Of a stretch of DNA of 64,000 bases, positions 36,500 through 48,694 are shown in pieces. Within the stretch, counting starts at the first letter, position 1. Each line of letters starts with the position of its first letter. Made by a program: the position numbers and the translations under genes. The stretch covers positions 20,242,862 through 20,306,861 of the forward strand of contig OX326959.1 in NCBI GenBank assembly GCA_946800325.1, given 5' to 3'. Source of the DNA: Luzula sylvatica (lineage: Eukaryota; Streptophyta; Magnoliopsida; Poales; Juncaceae). The notes below the pieces were generated by a model, which was given only the letters and a program-made list of their open reading frames with translations, made no database searches and had not been told where the DNA came from.

Positions 36500-38403
36500 A
36501 AAAGATATATGTTATATTAAAATATTTTATGTATTAAATTGGGTCTATTTATTTATTTATTTACTATACCTACTTGACGCATGATCATTTAATACATAAT
36601 CATTTTCTAAAATCGGATTCATTTATTTATTTATCATGTATTCGTTTAGTATCACATTTTACATTAACTAACTCATCATCAATGTATTGTTGGGAGTACT
36701 TTGATGGGATTGCATATCATATAAAAACTAGTGTATATTTGTTGTGGGACCTTGGTACACGATAAATATCTGTTTGAATGGAATGTCAGATTGACAAAAA
36801 TATTGATACAAAGGCTACATTTGTCCATTGTGAGATTGTGCCCTTTGTATTTTTTATTCGAAGCTGGGTTTTGAAAAGGTTTTCTTGGCCCAAGAGAATG
36901 AAAAGCTCGTTTTTTAATATCGATCTGCTAACTGATTTAGCGCTCTCCATTTTTCGTCAAATGGACCCGTCCATTGATACCTATACTCCCATTTTTTTTT
37001 CTTTTTCTTTTATCTGAGCATTATATTTATTTTGTGGGTAAGAGTGTTTGTTCGCCGTAGTTCTGCACAGTTCTGTTCGCCACGAGAACCTATGCGAGGT
37101 GATCTTCTTCAAGGTTAGGTCTCCCTTGGGTCTCCACATTTCGGTGCAACTTAGGAATACATGGGGTTAGGAGGGAAGCTAATCACATTATAAGGGGGCT
37201 TATCTATACAGATTTCAAAATATGCATCTTGAGAGTTTCTAACTCGAAACCTCGCTGTTCCTAAATACATGTTTTATCACTCGACCAATTGAATGTTTAT
37301 GAAATAAAAAAGATTTGAATGTAATTATTACTTCGTAAATGAGCAAAATCATATTCTCAATAAGGGTCTTCTTCGATGGTTTCAAAAAGTAACAGGATTC
37401 AATGACTACAATTTACAATTTATACAACGCAAACGAAACGATGTTGAAGCTTTTCAACTCTTGTTTATGTTGCCTATGATATAGTATAATAACTGGAGAA
37501 TATAATATAACCCTTAAATGAGTTATCAATATCATCCTAATATGAAATAAATAAAAAAACTCATACAACTAATTTGCATCAAAATATGAATTATAATGTT
37601 AATTTATCTTATTACATGAATTGACATCAATGTAAAATGGTAATTATTCACACACGATAAATATAAATAAATTCCAATATGCATAGTTTTAAATTAATCA
37701 CACATAATTTACATGAGTTCTATATCTACCTCTTCGGTGATATAATTTGGTAGGCTAAGACTTCTTTCATGATTTATACTTCATTGCTTATCTAATTGTG
37801 GCCCTGAAATTAGCAAAAATAAGATAGTTTTTTTGAGAAAAATAAGATAGTTAGCCACCAATATTCGTAATTGAAATAGAAAATAATATTTGTAAGAATT
37901 GTAATTAAAATGAATATGAAGTTTGCAAATTAATACACCATAAAATACTAAAAATACGACAAAAACACTGAAACACCAACAGGACCCTGAAATAGCCTTT
38001 AAACATCTATAAACTATCATAAAATGTTGATAATTTAGACAGAGTTGATGAATAAAACCATATTTCTAAAACCCAATATCGTTCAATGTCTTCTCTTTCA
38101 AAATCATACCAAACCCTAACATTCAACTCGCTACCCTTGACGACAAACCCTAGTTCTCATCCCTTACCATTGCTGACCTCAGAAATCACCTAATCCTACC
38201 GGATCAGACCAAAATCGGATGAGAATCCTCTCCGATTCAGACTTAATTTAAACTAATCGGAGTTGAATCAGCTATTCTTCGATCAATTAGAGAGAAAACA
38301 GTAATTTCGCAGTAATATCAAAGAAAGAAACATCAGATTTAGGGAAAAGGAGCTCTTCTCGATAGAGAAAAAGAGAGAAATATACTGAAAGATCGATCTT
38401 ACA

Positions 38404-38667
38404 TCAGTTTCGTTTTTTCACGGAATTTTTTCCTTTTCCTTTTCCCTGTGCAGAGCTCGTATCTCCTCCATGTAACTTTTCCTTCTTAAGATCTGTAACG
38501 TTGCCTTTCAGACTTGCAAGGACCACCACAGGTGCACGTTTTTCTGTTCCTTCCGCATAGCTCGTATCTCCTCCATGTAACTTTTCCTTCATAACATCTG
38601 TAACGGCGCTTTCCAGACTTGCAAGGACCACAGGTTCACGTAACTTGCCCTTCTTATCGTCGCCCAT
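38404..38667 (-). CDS. MGDD small repeat protein, intact copy (unit 2, left arm)
   Basis: The 87-residue protein differs from the unit 1 copy at one residue (Glu for Gln at 39). I noticed three base changes in the coding region, two of them silent. Both KEKLHGGDTS motifs, the telo boxes at 38679-38691, the TGGGCC pair and the GTAAGATC donor after the stop are kept. The surrounding non-coding DNA has changed more, including a 9-bp insertion in the leader. The frame has therefore stayed open while its flanks diverged, which weakly favours a functional protein. The family is not recognised. Confidence 0.5.
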   Translation of the reverse strand: MGDDKKGKLREPVVLASLESAVTDVMKEKLHGGDTSYAEGTEKRAPVVVLASLKGNVTDLKKEKLHGGDTSSAQGKGKGKNSVKKRN

Positions 38668-41223
38668 TTGAGGTAGAATTAGGGTTAGGGTAAGGAGAGA
38701 TGGAGAAGAAATATCAGGGAAGAAGAAATTGGAAGAGACGACAATCGAAATTGTTAATTCCGACGATGCAATCGATGCAAGTTAACCTAAACGGCCTGGG
38801 CCAAGGCCCAAAAGGATTATCAGTGTGTGTGTGTGTGTGTGTCAGTGTGTGGGTGGAGGGGAGGGACCCGAACCAATGCAAAGAAACCACACAAGCCCTA
38901 AACAGAATATTTTGTGTACGGACCGGATCCCGAAAATCCAGTGATAATAAACTACAAATATAATTGAGTTACCCAAGTAAATCACAAATTTACCGCCAAC
39001 AAGTCGTCTAATAAAAAATAGAGTTATTAATATTATTGACCTTTTTAACATAGTTGGTTTAATGTTTGATAAAATGATCATTTGTTGGATGTCATTAAAA
39101 CAAAAACAAAAAAACTGAAGTGAGACATATGTGCAAAATTTTCGATAAATTCTTATTCCGTAGAGAATTAATAATTTAGTTCGGTGGATGTAGTATTTTT
39201 GATAAAAAAAAAATGATTTGAGTTACCGAAATAAATCACAAATTTTTGATAATATATATTTTGTGATTACCATTCGTATGGATCGAAACATGCGATAATG
39301 TTAACGGCTCCTACAGAAGACGCTCGATCGCACCATACAGTTCTAACTCCCGCCGCACATATACGGAGACGAACAAAATATCCCATCGGCATATGAAGTT
39401 GGTCTCCGAGTAACTCGAGTGCAAAAGATTTCTTCTGTAACCATGTTTACGCAACGTAAACTCGTTTGGCCTCTACCACTCGCACTACCAATCAACTTTC
39501 TCGTCAGAACAACCAACACGAAACTCGAGAAAATGCCATAGAAATTTCGACCAAACATATAGCTATATTCTAGCTACTAAATGGTCGTACCGAAAGAAGT
39601 AATAACAGTTCGGAAGAAACGGACTCGTCGACGAACGTGCCATCGTTTGAGAACTCAATCCTTTGATGGCTTCTGTGTATATACAGAAAGGTAATGAAAC
39701 CATTGACAATGTTGGAAGCTTGGAGAAATGATCAATTGGGAGAAAGGTCATTTCTCATTCATTCTAGCAACAGAGTATTTAATAACAACAATTGGTATTA
39801 TAAAAGGAGGTTTGGCATGGTATCCCAAATTGCACCCTTAACATTTTCTTTATATAGTCTTGCTTATATGTTATATCACTTGAATAGTTAATTGACATGT
39901 AAAAATGAATTAACAATTAATTAATTTGTACGATTAACTAATAAATATGTACAAATTTAACTATGAAATTAATTTTACATATACATTATACATTAATTGA
40001 AATGCTAATTACCTCAATCAAGAACTCTAATGATCTAAATATCACTATATCAGAGATATTGAAATGCATTTTGGGAGCACCATATAACTTTTCTAATAAA
40101 ACCGATGATGGTGGGTCCCGCAGCATGTTCCGATATATAAATGGATAATTTTATAGGAGTATTTTCCAATGTAACCTTGATATTATTCAAAATTCAAAAA
40201 AATATTCTCTCAAAATAAATATTGGAAAACTAACTTTCTCAAAACAAATATTTGGAAATTAATCCAAAACAATTTTAAATGAGCCGGCATGTTTAAAAAA
40301 TGAAAGACGTAGCTTAACAAGTTAACATACATAATTGAACGTACATAGTATATGAATCACTTCAAAATTTATTTATTTCAAATAATAATTATGAATTAAT
40401 TAGTAAACAACTTTTTATTCAATTTTAATCAAACGGCAAATTTATCTATTTTAATTATTTATTCAAGCACTGGCTAAATAGTTAGTTCATTGAAAAAGGA
40501 AATTTAATTTAATTAAAGAGAAAATTTATTTATTTTAATGCATTATGAATTAAGCATGTATGTTAATCTTTTAAATGCGTTTAATTAAATGAAGTATTCA
40601 GGATTATATTAAAACTAACGACATTTCAAAGGATAGTTCAAATTAGTTTTGAAATATTTGTTTTCAGGAACTTAGTTTTGGAAGAGGGTAAAGATATTTT
40701 AAGAGCGTTATTGGGTGGTCGAGAGCAATTTTTAAGCAAAAATAAAATATGACTTATTTTGTCACTAATATTTAATGTATAGTTTTGAAAATTATATTAT
40801 AAAGTGTTATTTTTTATTCAATTTATTACAAGTATATAACTTTGAAAATAAAATTTTCGTATTTTTTAGCATATAATAACGTGTTTCTTAACATATAATA
40901 AACAAGTGAATTGAGAAAAAAATAGAAACTTTTCAAAATAAAGTACAATATAAATTTCAAAAAAATATATTTAATATTATAGATAAAATAGGTTATATTT
41001 CAATTTTCTCAGAAACTGCTCTCAACTCTCAAAAATCGCTCTTAAAATATCATCATCTTTTGAAATATTAGCTTAGAGAGGATTATTTTTTGAATTCGGA
41101 ACATATCAGGATGACATATACAAGTCAAAATTGAAAAAAAATGAAGATAGATAATTTATATTCAACTTCTTTATATATGCCAGCACGTCTCCCAGCATTA
41201 TTGAAGAAAAAAATTTAAAAACA

Positions 41224-42379
41224 AGGGGAATTCTTCAAAAATTCCCAATACTTTTAGAAAACCCCCTACATTTTTTTGATTCCCTAAACACGCTTCTATA
41301 TTTTTTGCTTCTTTCAAAATCCCCTAACTTTTTTAGATTCCCTCAAAAATCCCCTATCTTTTTGTTATGTTTTTTAAAAATGACCATTATACCCCCATAA
41401 TTTTATTTTATATATTTCTATAATTTAATAAATAATAAATACATATTAAACTATTCTCAAAAATTAAAAAAATGTTAAAAATAAATAATACATGATATAA
41501 AAATATTATAATAAATAATACATAAATATTAAAATATTACAATAAATAATATATTGATATTAAAATATAATTTTCAATAATTATTAATATTTTAATACCT
41601 ATGTATTACTTAAAATAATATATTTTATAGAAAATATCATTTTCAACAATTATTAATATTTTAATATATTATAATAAATAATATATTGATATTTTGATAT
41701 ATTTTAATAAATAATATATTGATATTAAAATATTATAATAAATAATATATTAAAATATTATAATAAATAATATATTGATATTAAAATATCATTTTCAACA
41801 ATTATTAATATTTTATTATATTTTAATACGTACGTGAAGCAATTCTGTGAAGCAATTCTAATCGTTGAAAATGATATATTAATATAAATAATTCTTTGAA
41901 AATAATATATTTATTAATAATTGTTGAAAATGATATTTTATATAAAATATATTATTTTAAGTAATACATAGGTATTAAAATATTAATAATTATTGAAAAT
42001 GATATTTTAATATCAATATATTATTTATTATAATATTTTAATATTTATGTATTATTTATTATAATATTTTTATATCATGTATTATTTATTTTTAACATTT
42101 TTTTTTATTTTTTGAGAATAGTTTAATATGTATTTATTATTTATTAAATTATAGAAATATATAAAATAAAATTATGGGGGTATAATGGTCATTTTTTAAA
42201 AAACATAACAAAAAGATAGAGTGTTTTTGAGGGAATCTAAAAAAGTTGGGGGGTTTTGGAAGAAGCAAAAAATATAAATGGTTTTTTAGGAAATCAAAAA
42301 AATGTAGGGGGTTTTCTAACAGTACAGGTTGTTTTTCACAAATTACAGAAAAGTTGGGGGGTTTTTGAAAAATTCCCCT
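41224..42379. mobile_element. Foldback / long-TIR MITE
   Basis: This 1.16-kb element is a near-complete hairpin. It begins AGGGGAATT and ends AATTCCCCT. Features such as GAAAACCCCCTACATTTTTTT and GACCATTATACCCCC recur in inverted order over more than 500 bp per arm. It is flanked by A-rich AAAAACA and AAAAATA, a probable 7-9 bp target duplication with one mismatch. The same place in unit 1 (about 20,450) is uninterrupted. The arms contain no gene; the open frames are low-complexity. The superfamily (Mutator-like or hAT-like) is uncertain. Confidence 0.8.
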
Positions 42380-42660
42380 AAAAATAATGAGAAATAATTT
42401 TATATTCAACTTTAGGGTTCCTATTGTACTATTGAAAACTGGGATTATGTTCTCGTTACTTTCTGAAAACTAGTATCTTATTTTCTTGTATAATGGTTCT
42501 AAGGAAAAATTTATTTTGCTCTCATCTTTGATGTGAATTTCGAAAATGATTAGTGAAATTAAATAGTAATCCAATTTATAAAAAATAAATAAATCCACTA
42601 ATCCTCTTTGGAATCTCACTAACTGTCCCAAAGTCTTTGTAGTTTCTCTCTAATACCATT

Positions 42661-43112
42661 TGTTAGGGTGACACAATCCGGTGCCATCCGAAATTATCGT
42701 AAGAGACGTAGCACCTATGTGAAGTCTATCAAATAAATGTAAATCGAAAGTGTACCTTGAACAATATGCATAATCATATTGAATCCATCGGACTAAGATG
42801 ACGTCTCAAGTTGCATAAATACTAGTGTGAGTACATAGTTGTCCTAAGTTGGTAATTTTGTCTTTTACATACATCATACGCACTAATAGCGATTACTTTT
42901 AGTGGTTATAACTCGATACATCAAAGTCACGTATTTCGGTAATATGATCGAGATCGTTATTTATGATTATAACTAGAATGCAAATCTAATACATTTCATA
43001 ATAATAATAAGTAATTTTTATTGAATAAATAACATTGAATTTCACAATCTCCGTAACTATTACATAGGTCTAAGACATATCATCTCCATTACCAGATCGT
43101 GTCACTCTAACA
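42661..43112. mobile_element. LTR-like palindrome core, unit 3 (uninterrupted form)
   Basis: A 452-bp core with the same inverted TGTTAG..CTAACA ends and PBS-like flanks, without the 742-bp solo LTR and with a single copy of the 45-bp repeat. The size agrees exactly with the unit 1 core after removing the solo LTR with its target duplication (747 bp) and one 45-bp repeat. Confidence 0.65.
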
Positions 43113-44098
43113 TATGGTATCATAGCGAAACTATGGTGAATCAAAGAATGCCGGGAGGTTAGTGAGATTTCGAGGAGGATTAGTAAGTTTATTTTTTTAT
43201 TAATATTTGAATTACTAATTAACTCTTCTCAAAACCCGCACGAGAGATGGGAGAAAAGAATTGTAAGTACAAAATATAATTTCCCTTACAACTGCCATAC
43301 AAGAAAGCAAGATACTAGTTTCCAACAAAGTAACGAAAACATAATTCCGGTTCTCAATAAACCCTACAGTTAAATATAAAATAATTTCTCATTATTTTAA
43401 AATCGTTTTTTCAATAATGCTGGGAGACGTGTTGGCACATATAAGAAAGTTCAATATAAATCATCTAGCTTTATTTTTCTCAATTTGACTTGTATATATC
43501 ACCATTTCCAAATTTTTCAATGTGACCTTGATATGTTTCGAAATTCAAAAAACAATCCTTTCAATATTTCATAACTAATCTCCCCAAACTAACTTAAACT
43601 ATCCTTTAAAATGTCGTTAGGTTTACCATAATCCTGAATACTTCATTTAATTAAACGCATTTAAAGATTAACATACATGCTTAATCATAATTAATTAAAA
43701 TAAACAAATTTTCTCTATATTTAAATTAAATTTCCTTTTTCATTTAACTAACTATTTAGTCAGTGCTTAACTAATTAATTAAAATAAATAAATTTGCCGT
43801 TTGATTGAATTGAATAAAAAGTTTTTTTTACTAATTAATTCATAATAATTATTTGAAATAAATAAATTCTGAGCTTGTTTGTAAACTATGTATATTCAAT
43901 TATGTAGGTTAATTTGTTAAACTATGTCTTTTAATCATGTCGGATCATCTTTAAAGAATTGTCTGGATTAATTTTGGAATATTTATTTCCGAAAGGTTAT
44001 TTTGAAATATTTGTTTTGAGAGAATATTTGTTATGAATTTTGAATAATGTCAAAGTTACATTGGAAAATACACCTATAAAATTTTCCTTATTTATACC

Positions 44099-44283
44099 TA
44101 GGGGTGTCAGCGGTTCAGATACGGTTCGGATAGTGGTCATACCATATCCCTATGCATATTTTTTTTCGGATACGGATCCGGATACGATTCGGATATTAAA
44201 CGGATACGATACAAATCTTATTCGGATATTAAAACGGATACTATGATATAATAATATAATATTATTTTGGAATTCATGTTTTG

Positions 44284-44323
<40 letters not shown>

Positions 44324-44627
44324 ATTATGAAGCATTACTATGACTTAAAATATAGTTATTGATCTATTATATATTACTATGAATTAGATCATGATTTCAA
44401 CAAAACGAATACCCGTTCACAAATTTTATTCTGATCCGGATAGTATCTGGATCCATATCCGGATCCATCACAAATTGAGCTCCTAGTTCCGGATCCACAC
44501 CCGTAAAAACGGATGCGCTTCCGGATCCGGTTTCATCCAGATCCGAATATTTTTTTCGGATCCGGATATTTCTTCGGATACGGTTCGGGTCGGTTCGGGC
44601 AATATCCGCGTTCCATTGACACCCCTA
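44099..44627. mobile_element. Small hAT element private to unit 3
   Basis: A 529-bp element with ends TAGGGGTGTCAGCGG and TTGACACCCCTA and CGGATACGGATCCGGAT-type subterminal repeats. It is flanked by TTTATACC and CCTATACC, an 8-bp target duplication with two mismatches. In units 1 and 2 the target is uninterrupted (near 4866 and 25410). No transposase. An (AT)n run lies at 44288-44319. Confidence 0.88.
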
Positions 44628-45795
44628 CCTATACCAAAATGCATTTCAATATTTTCGGTAGTCATGTTTACATCATTAGAAGGATTGATTGATGTAATTA
44701 GCATTCCAATTAATATATATTTTACATGTATAAATTAAATTTAGTAGTTAATATGTACACGTTAATTAATTGTTAATTTCTGTTAATTGAATATTGATTA
44801 TCTCAACAAAATATTTCAGTAATACAGCATGACTACATCAAGAATGTTAGAGTGCATTTTGGGGACACCATATCAAATCCCTTTTTATAATACCAATTTG
44901 TTATATAATACTCTGGTGGTGGGATGAACGACCTCTTTCCAATTAATCAATTCTCACGATTCCCTGTCAAGTATACTTTTATTCCTCGATCTGGTCCATC
45001 TCCTTCATGCCTTCACCATTGTCAATGGATATTACCTCCATTCTGCATAAACAACAACCATCAAAGGATTGAAGTTCTCCAATGATGCATTTTCGTCGAC
45101 GAGTCCGTTTCTTCCGAATTGTTATTACTTCTCTAGCTACGACGATTCAGTAGGTTGAATATAATCATATATATCGACAACAAGAGAATAGCTATCTGTG
45201 TTTGGAAGAACTATCTATGGCATCTTCTCGAGTTTCATGTCAGTGGTTCTAAGTTCTAACGAGAAAGTTGATCGGTAGTGCGAGTTTACGATGTGTATTG
45301 AGTTATTAGCCTCGCAGCGAACATGGTTACCGAAGAATTCTTTTGCACCCGTGTTACTCGGAAACCAACTTAGAATCGAGCATCTCCGCATATGTGCAGA
45401 GTTGGAACTGTATGGTATGTTCGAGCATCCCTTGCACGAGCCGTTAACATTATTGCATGTTTCGCGGTCGATACAAATGGTAATCATGAAATATATTTTT
45501 TTACCATTGGATTTACGGACCCCGGTCCGTACCGTCGAGCAGAACATTGTATAGTAAAAATTTGGGTTTGATAGGATAGTGGTTAATAATAGAATGGATA
45601 TACCAAAAATTTTGTTTAGGGTTTGTGAGGTTCCTTAGCTATTGGTTCGGGTCCCTCCCCCTTTTGGGCTTTATTCTGCCCATTCATTTAGGTTAAATTT
45701 GTCTCCCTTCGCCGGAGATAGAATTGATTCGTCACTTCCAATTACTCATCTCTCCATCTCGTTTCTCCTTGGATTGTCTAACCAAAATTCTACCT

Positions 45796-45996
45796 ATGGA
45801 TGATGATTTGAAAAGCAGGTTAAATGGAGAAACTGGACGTAATAAATCGGTTTCCGGTGATCTTGGCAATGGAGACAAAGCGGTTCGTGCAAGTTTAGGC
45901 GGCATTGTTACCGCGGATAAGAAGGAAAATTTACATGGAGGTGGTACGAGCTATGCGGGTATGCCCAAGGAACAAGACTGTTCCGAAAAAAATTGA
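45796..45996 (+). CDS. MDDD small ORF (unit 3, right arm)
   Basis: A 66-residue frame, MDDDLKSRLNGETG onward, with one VTADKKENLHGGGTSYA motif. It lacks the second motif found in the left-arm copies. The stop TGA is followed by a GTAAGATC donor at 46014, with an acceptor TTTCAG ending at 46683, as in the inverted copies. Upstream TGGGCT and a GCCCA remnant match the promoter-like region of the other arms. This copy is not interrupted by foreign DNA. It could be a functional short paralogue or a decaying one. Confidence 0.4.
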   Translation: MDDDLKSRLNGETGRNKSVSGDLGNGDKAVRASLGGIVTADKKENLHGGGTSYAGMPKEQDCSEKN

Positions 45997-46013
45997 AACT
46001 ATTGTAAGATCTT

Positions 46014-46683
46014 TCAATCTTCACAGTTTGTTTCCCTTTTTTTTTCTTAAGAACTAACAATCAAATTAAATAGGCTTTGTTAAAAATCAATCAGATATAT
46101 AATTTTTCTATCGACAAGAGCTCCTTTTCCCTAAATTAATTGTTTATTTCTCTGATATTACTGAAAAATTACTGTTTTCTCTCTAAATTGTTCCAAGGAG
46201 TCATCCACTCTAACTCCGATTCGGTTAAATCAAGTTTGAATCAGAGGATTATCATCCGATTTTGGTATAATTGGTACGATTTGGGGATTTCTGAGGCCAA
46301 TAATAGTTTGAGATGAGAACTAGGGTTTGCTATCAAGGATAGGAGTTTAATGTTTAGGCCTTTAGGGTTTGGCATGAGCTTTGAAAGAGATGAAAATAGA
46401 CATAGATTCCCATCCCATAGACATTGAACAATATTGGGTTTTAGAAATATGGTTTTGTTCACCAATTTTGTCTAAATTATCGATATTTTATGGTAATTTA
46501 TAAAAGTTTGAAGGCTATTTCAGGGTTCTGTTGGTGTTCAGTATTCTTTTGTCGTATTTTTAGTATTTTATGGGGTATTAATTTGCAAACTTCATATTCA
46601 TTTTATTGAAATTCTTACAAATATTATTTTCTATTTCAACTACGAATATTCGTGGCTAACTATATTATTTTTGCTAATTTCAG
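46014..46683 (+). other. Putative intron after the MDDD ORF (unit 3)
   Basis: GTAAGATC donor and GCTAATTTCAG acceptor match the inverted arm at 17835-17260. The length is 670 nt against 576 there. The sequence just before the acceptor is well conserved. Confidence 0.5.
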
Positions 46684-47254
46684 GTCCTAAATTAGATAAG
46701 CAATGAATTATAAATCATGAAGAAAGTCTTGACCTACTGAGTTTTATCACCGAAGAGGTACTGATTTGATAAATATAGAATGTTCAGAGGATTCTATATA
46801 TTCATTCGGTGTTTAATGCATGATATATTTCAGTAGATATAGAACTTGTTTAAATTATGTGTGATTATTTTAAAACTACGCACACTTGAATTTATTTTAT
46901 GTATCGTGCATGAATAATTACCATTTTCCATTGATGTTATTTCATGTAATACGATAAAAGAACATTATAATTCTACAGTTATTATACTATATCATAGGCA
47001 ACATAAACAAGAGTTGAAAAGCTACAACATCGTTTTGTTTGCGTCGTATAAATTGTAGTCATTGAATCCTATTACTTTTTGAAACCATCGCATCGGGACA
47101 ATTTATTCCAAGGAGCCGATATTCAGGGAGGCAACGAACTACATGTCAAAGAAGAACCCTATCGAGAGTCAAGCTTTTAAACATCGAAGAATATGATTTT
47201 GCTCATTTACAAAGTAATAATTACATTAAAATCATTCTTATTTTATAAACATTC

Positions 47255-47312
47255 GAGTAGTCGAGTGGTAAAACATGTAGTAAGAACAGTGATGTTTCGA
47301 GCTAGAAACCCT
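47255..47312 (+). repeat. tRNA-like or SINE-like segment (unit 3)
   Basis: TCGAGTGGTAAAACATG followed by GTTTCGAGCTAGAAACC resembles box A and box B. It is the counterpart of the minus-strand segment at 16690-16760. Confidence 0.3.
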
Positions 47313-48694
47313 TATAATATGATTAGCTTCCCTCCTAGCCCCATGTATTCCTAAGTTGCACCAAAATGTTGAGACCCAAGGGGGACCTAACCTTGAAGAA
47401 GATCACCTCCGCATGGGTTCTCTTGCAAACAAAACCGTGTAGAACCATGGCGACCAATCGCTTTGCCGACGAAATAGACGGAGTATCCAGATTAAAGAAA
47501 AAAAATATGGAGTCTCGTAATCAATGGACGGATCCATTTGATCAAAAAATGGAGAACTCTAAATCTGTTTTCAGAATCCATTTTGAAAAGCGAGCTTTCA
47601 TTCTCTTGGGCCAGCAAAATATTTTCAAAACCTCAAATTAACATGGATAGTTTATAGGCAAATTATACTTTGCCCCTCAATTCCTCACAATTCCTCCAAA
47701 CTAATTAATTTCATAATTAGTGTGGTGAATTAACGATTAATCATGATTATTAAAATTTTAATATATAATTAAGGTCCATATAAATTGATGATTAATTATA
47801 AATAATTAAAAATAGATAATTACGAATTAATCATTAATCATTAATCAAAAACACTAATTATTGAATTAACTATGAATTACTATTGTGGGAAAATTATGGA
47901 GAAATTTAAGGGGCATGATATATGGCCTCATAGTTATATGGTATTCCTCATTTTCTCACCACATCTTCTGTATCATCAAATAACTATATTTTAACTATAG
48001 TTATATGGTATCCCTCATTTTCTCACCACATCTTCTATTAATTGATGATTAATTAACATTGTCATTAACAACAATACATTCGATTAACAGTTAATTGATA
48101 TTAATTAAAAATTATTAATGTATATATTTTAACTATATATTAATTAATTATTAATCCAATGTATTTTTGTTAATGATCATATTAATTAATCATTAATTAG
48201 AGATACAGAAGATTTGTTGGAAGTATAGGGTACAGTATATGGTCTAAATTAACATGTGTTTCTATCAGCTCTCAATAAAATACAAACGGCACAATCTCAC
48301 AATGGACAAATGCAACTTTTTTATCAATATTTTTGTCACTCTGACATTCTATCCAAACAGTTCTTTATCATGTATCAAGGTCCCACAACAAATACACTAA
48401 TCTTTATGTGATATGCTATCTCCTTAAACTACTCCCAATAATATATTGATGACATGTTTTTTTTGTTATTTGACCCATCTGCATCATATAAAAAAATATA
48501 GATATCGATAATATCAAGGTCCCTTACATTTGTTGGATGTCATTCAAAACAAAAACAAAAAAACCAATAGATCGATGACATGTTTTTTTGTTATTTAAGA
48601 TAAAATGTTATGTTGCATTGATATCGAAACGATAATTAAAAATAAAAATCTAAGATAGAAGTACGATTATATAGTCGTTATTATTTTAATATAT

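Larger units (their letters stand above)
20545..42471. repeat. Tandem unit 2 of the direct duplication
   Basis: This is the second copy of unit 1. It is near-identical from 20545 to about 37,800. It then has a 23-base insertion near 37,820, many substitutions, about 120 bases near 39,480-39,600 that unit 1 lacks, and a 1.15-kb foldback element at 41224-42379. The step in divergence suggests that the recent duplication joined at a point inside older, already diverged arm repeats. Confidence 0.96.
36654..42660 (-). repeat. Left palindrome arm of palindrome 3 (end of unit 2)
   Basis: This is the inverted homologue of 43113-48480. Beyond about 37,820 it differs from the unit 1 arm by frequent substitutions and by indels. 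One stretch near 39,480-39,600 is present here and in the right arms but deleted from unit 1, so this arm is in places closer to the ancestral form. A 1.15-kb foldback element interrupts it at 41224-42379. Confidence 0.88.
43113..48480 (+). repeat. Right palindrome arm, unit 3 (complete)
   Basis: The arm runs without the PIF element or the foreign block. It continues from the core through the promoter-like region, the small ORF, intron, second exon, SINE-like segment and the region matching the far end of the unit 1 left arm. A frame of 91 codons at 47366-47641 is not kept in the other arms, so I do not call it a gene. Between 47,650 and 48,260 there is AT-rich DNA with TTAATTA repeats and a short internal duplication (CCTCATTTTCTCACCACATC). 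Confidence 0.85.
42472..48570. repeat. Unit 3: older, diverged partial copy of the palindrome
   Basis: The first 6 kb matches the start of units 1 and 2 with many substitutions and indels. It lacks their solo LTR and PIF/Harbinger insertions. After the small ORF at 45796 it does not enter the foreign block seen in units 1 and 2. It continues as the reverse complement of their 16.1-18.1 kb region (intron, exon 2, SINE-like segment) until about 48,480. It therefore represents the uninterrupted form of the right arm. Confidence 0.9.

Noticed and set aside
42149..42409. 86-codon frame at the edge of the foldback element
   Set aside because: It is the hairpin arm itself (Phe/Pro/Leu runs from CCCC and TTTT tracts), not a gene.
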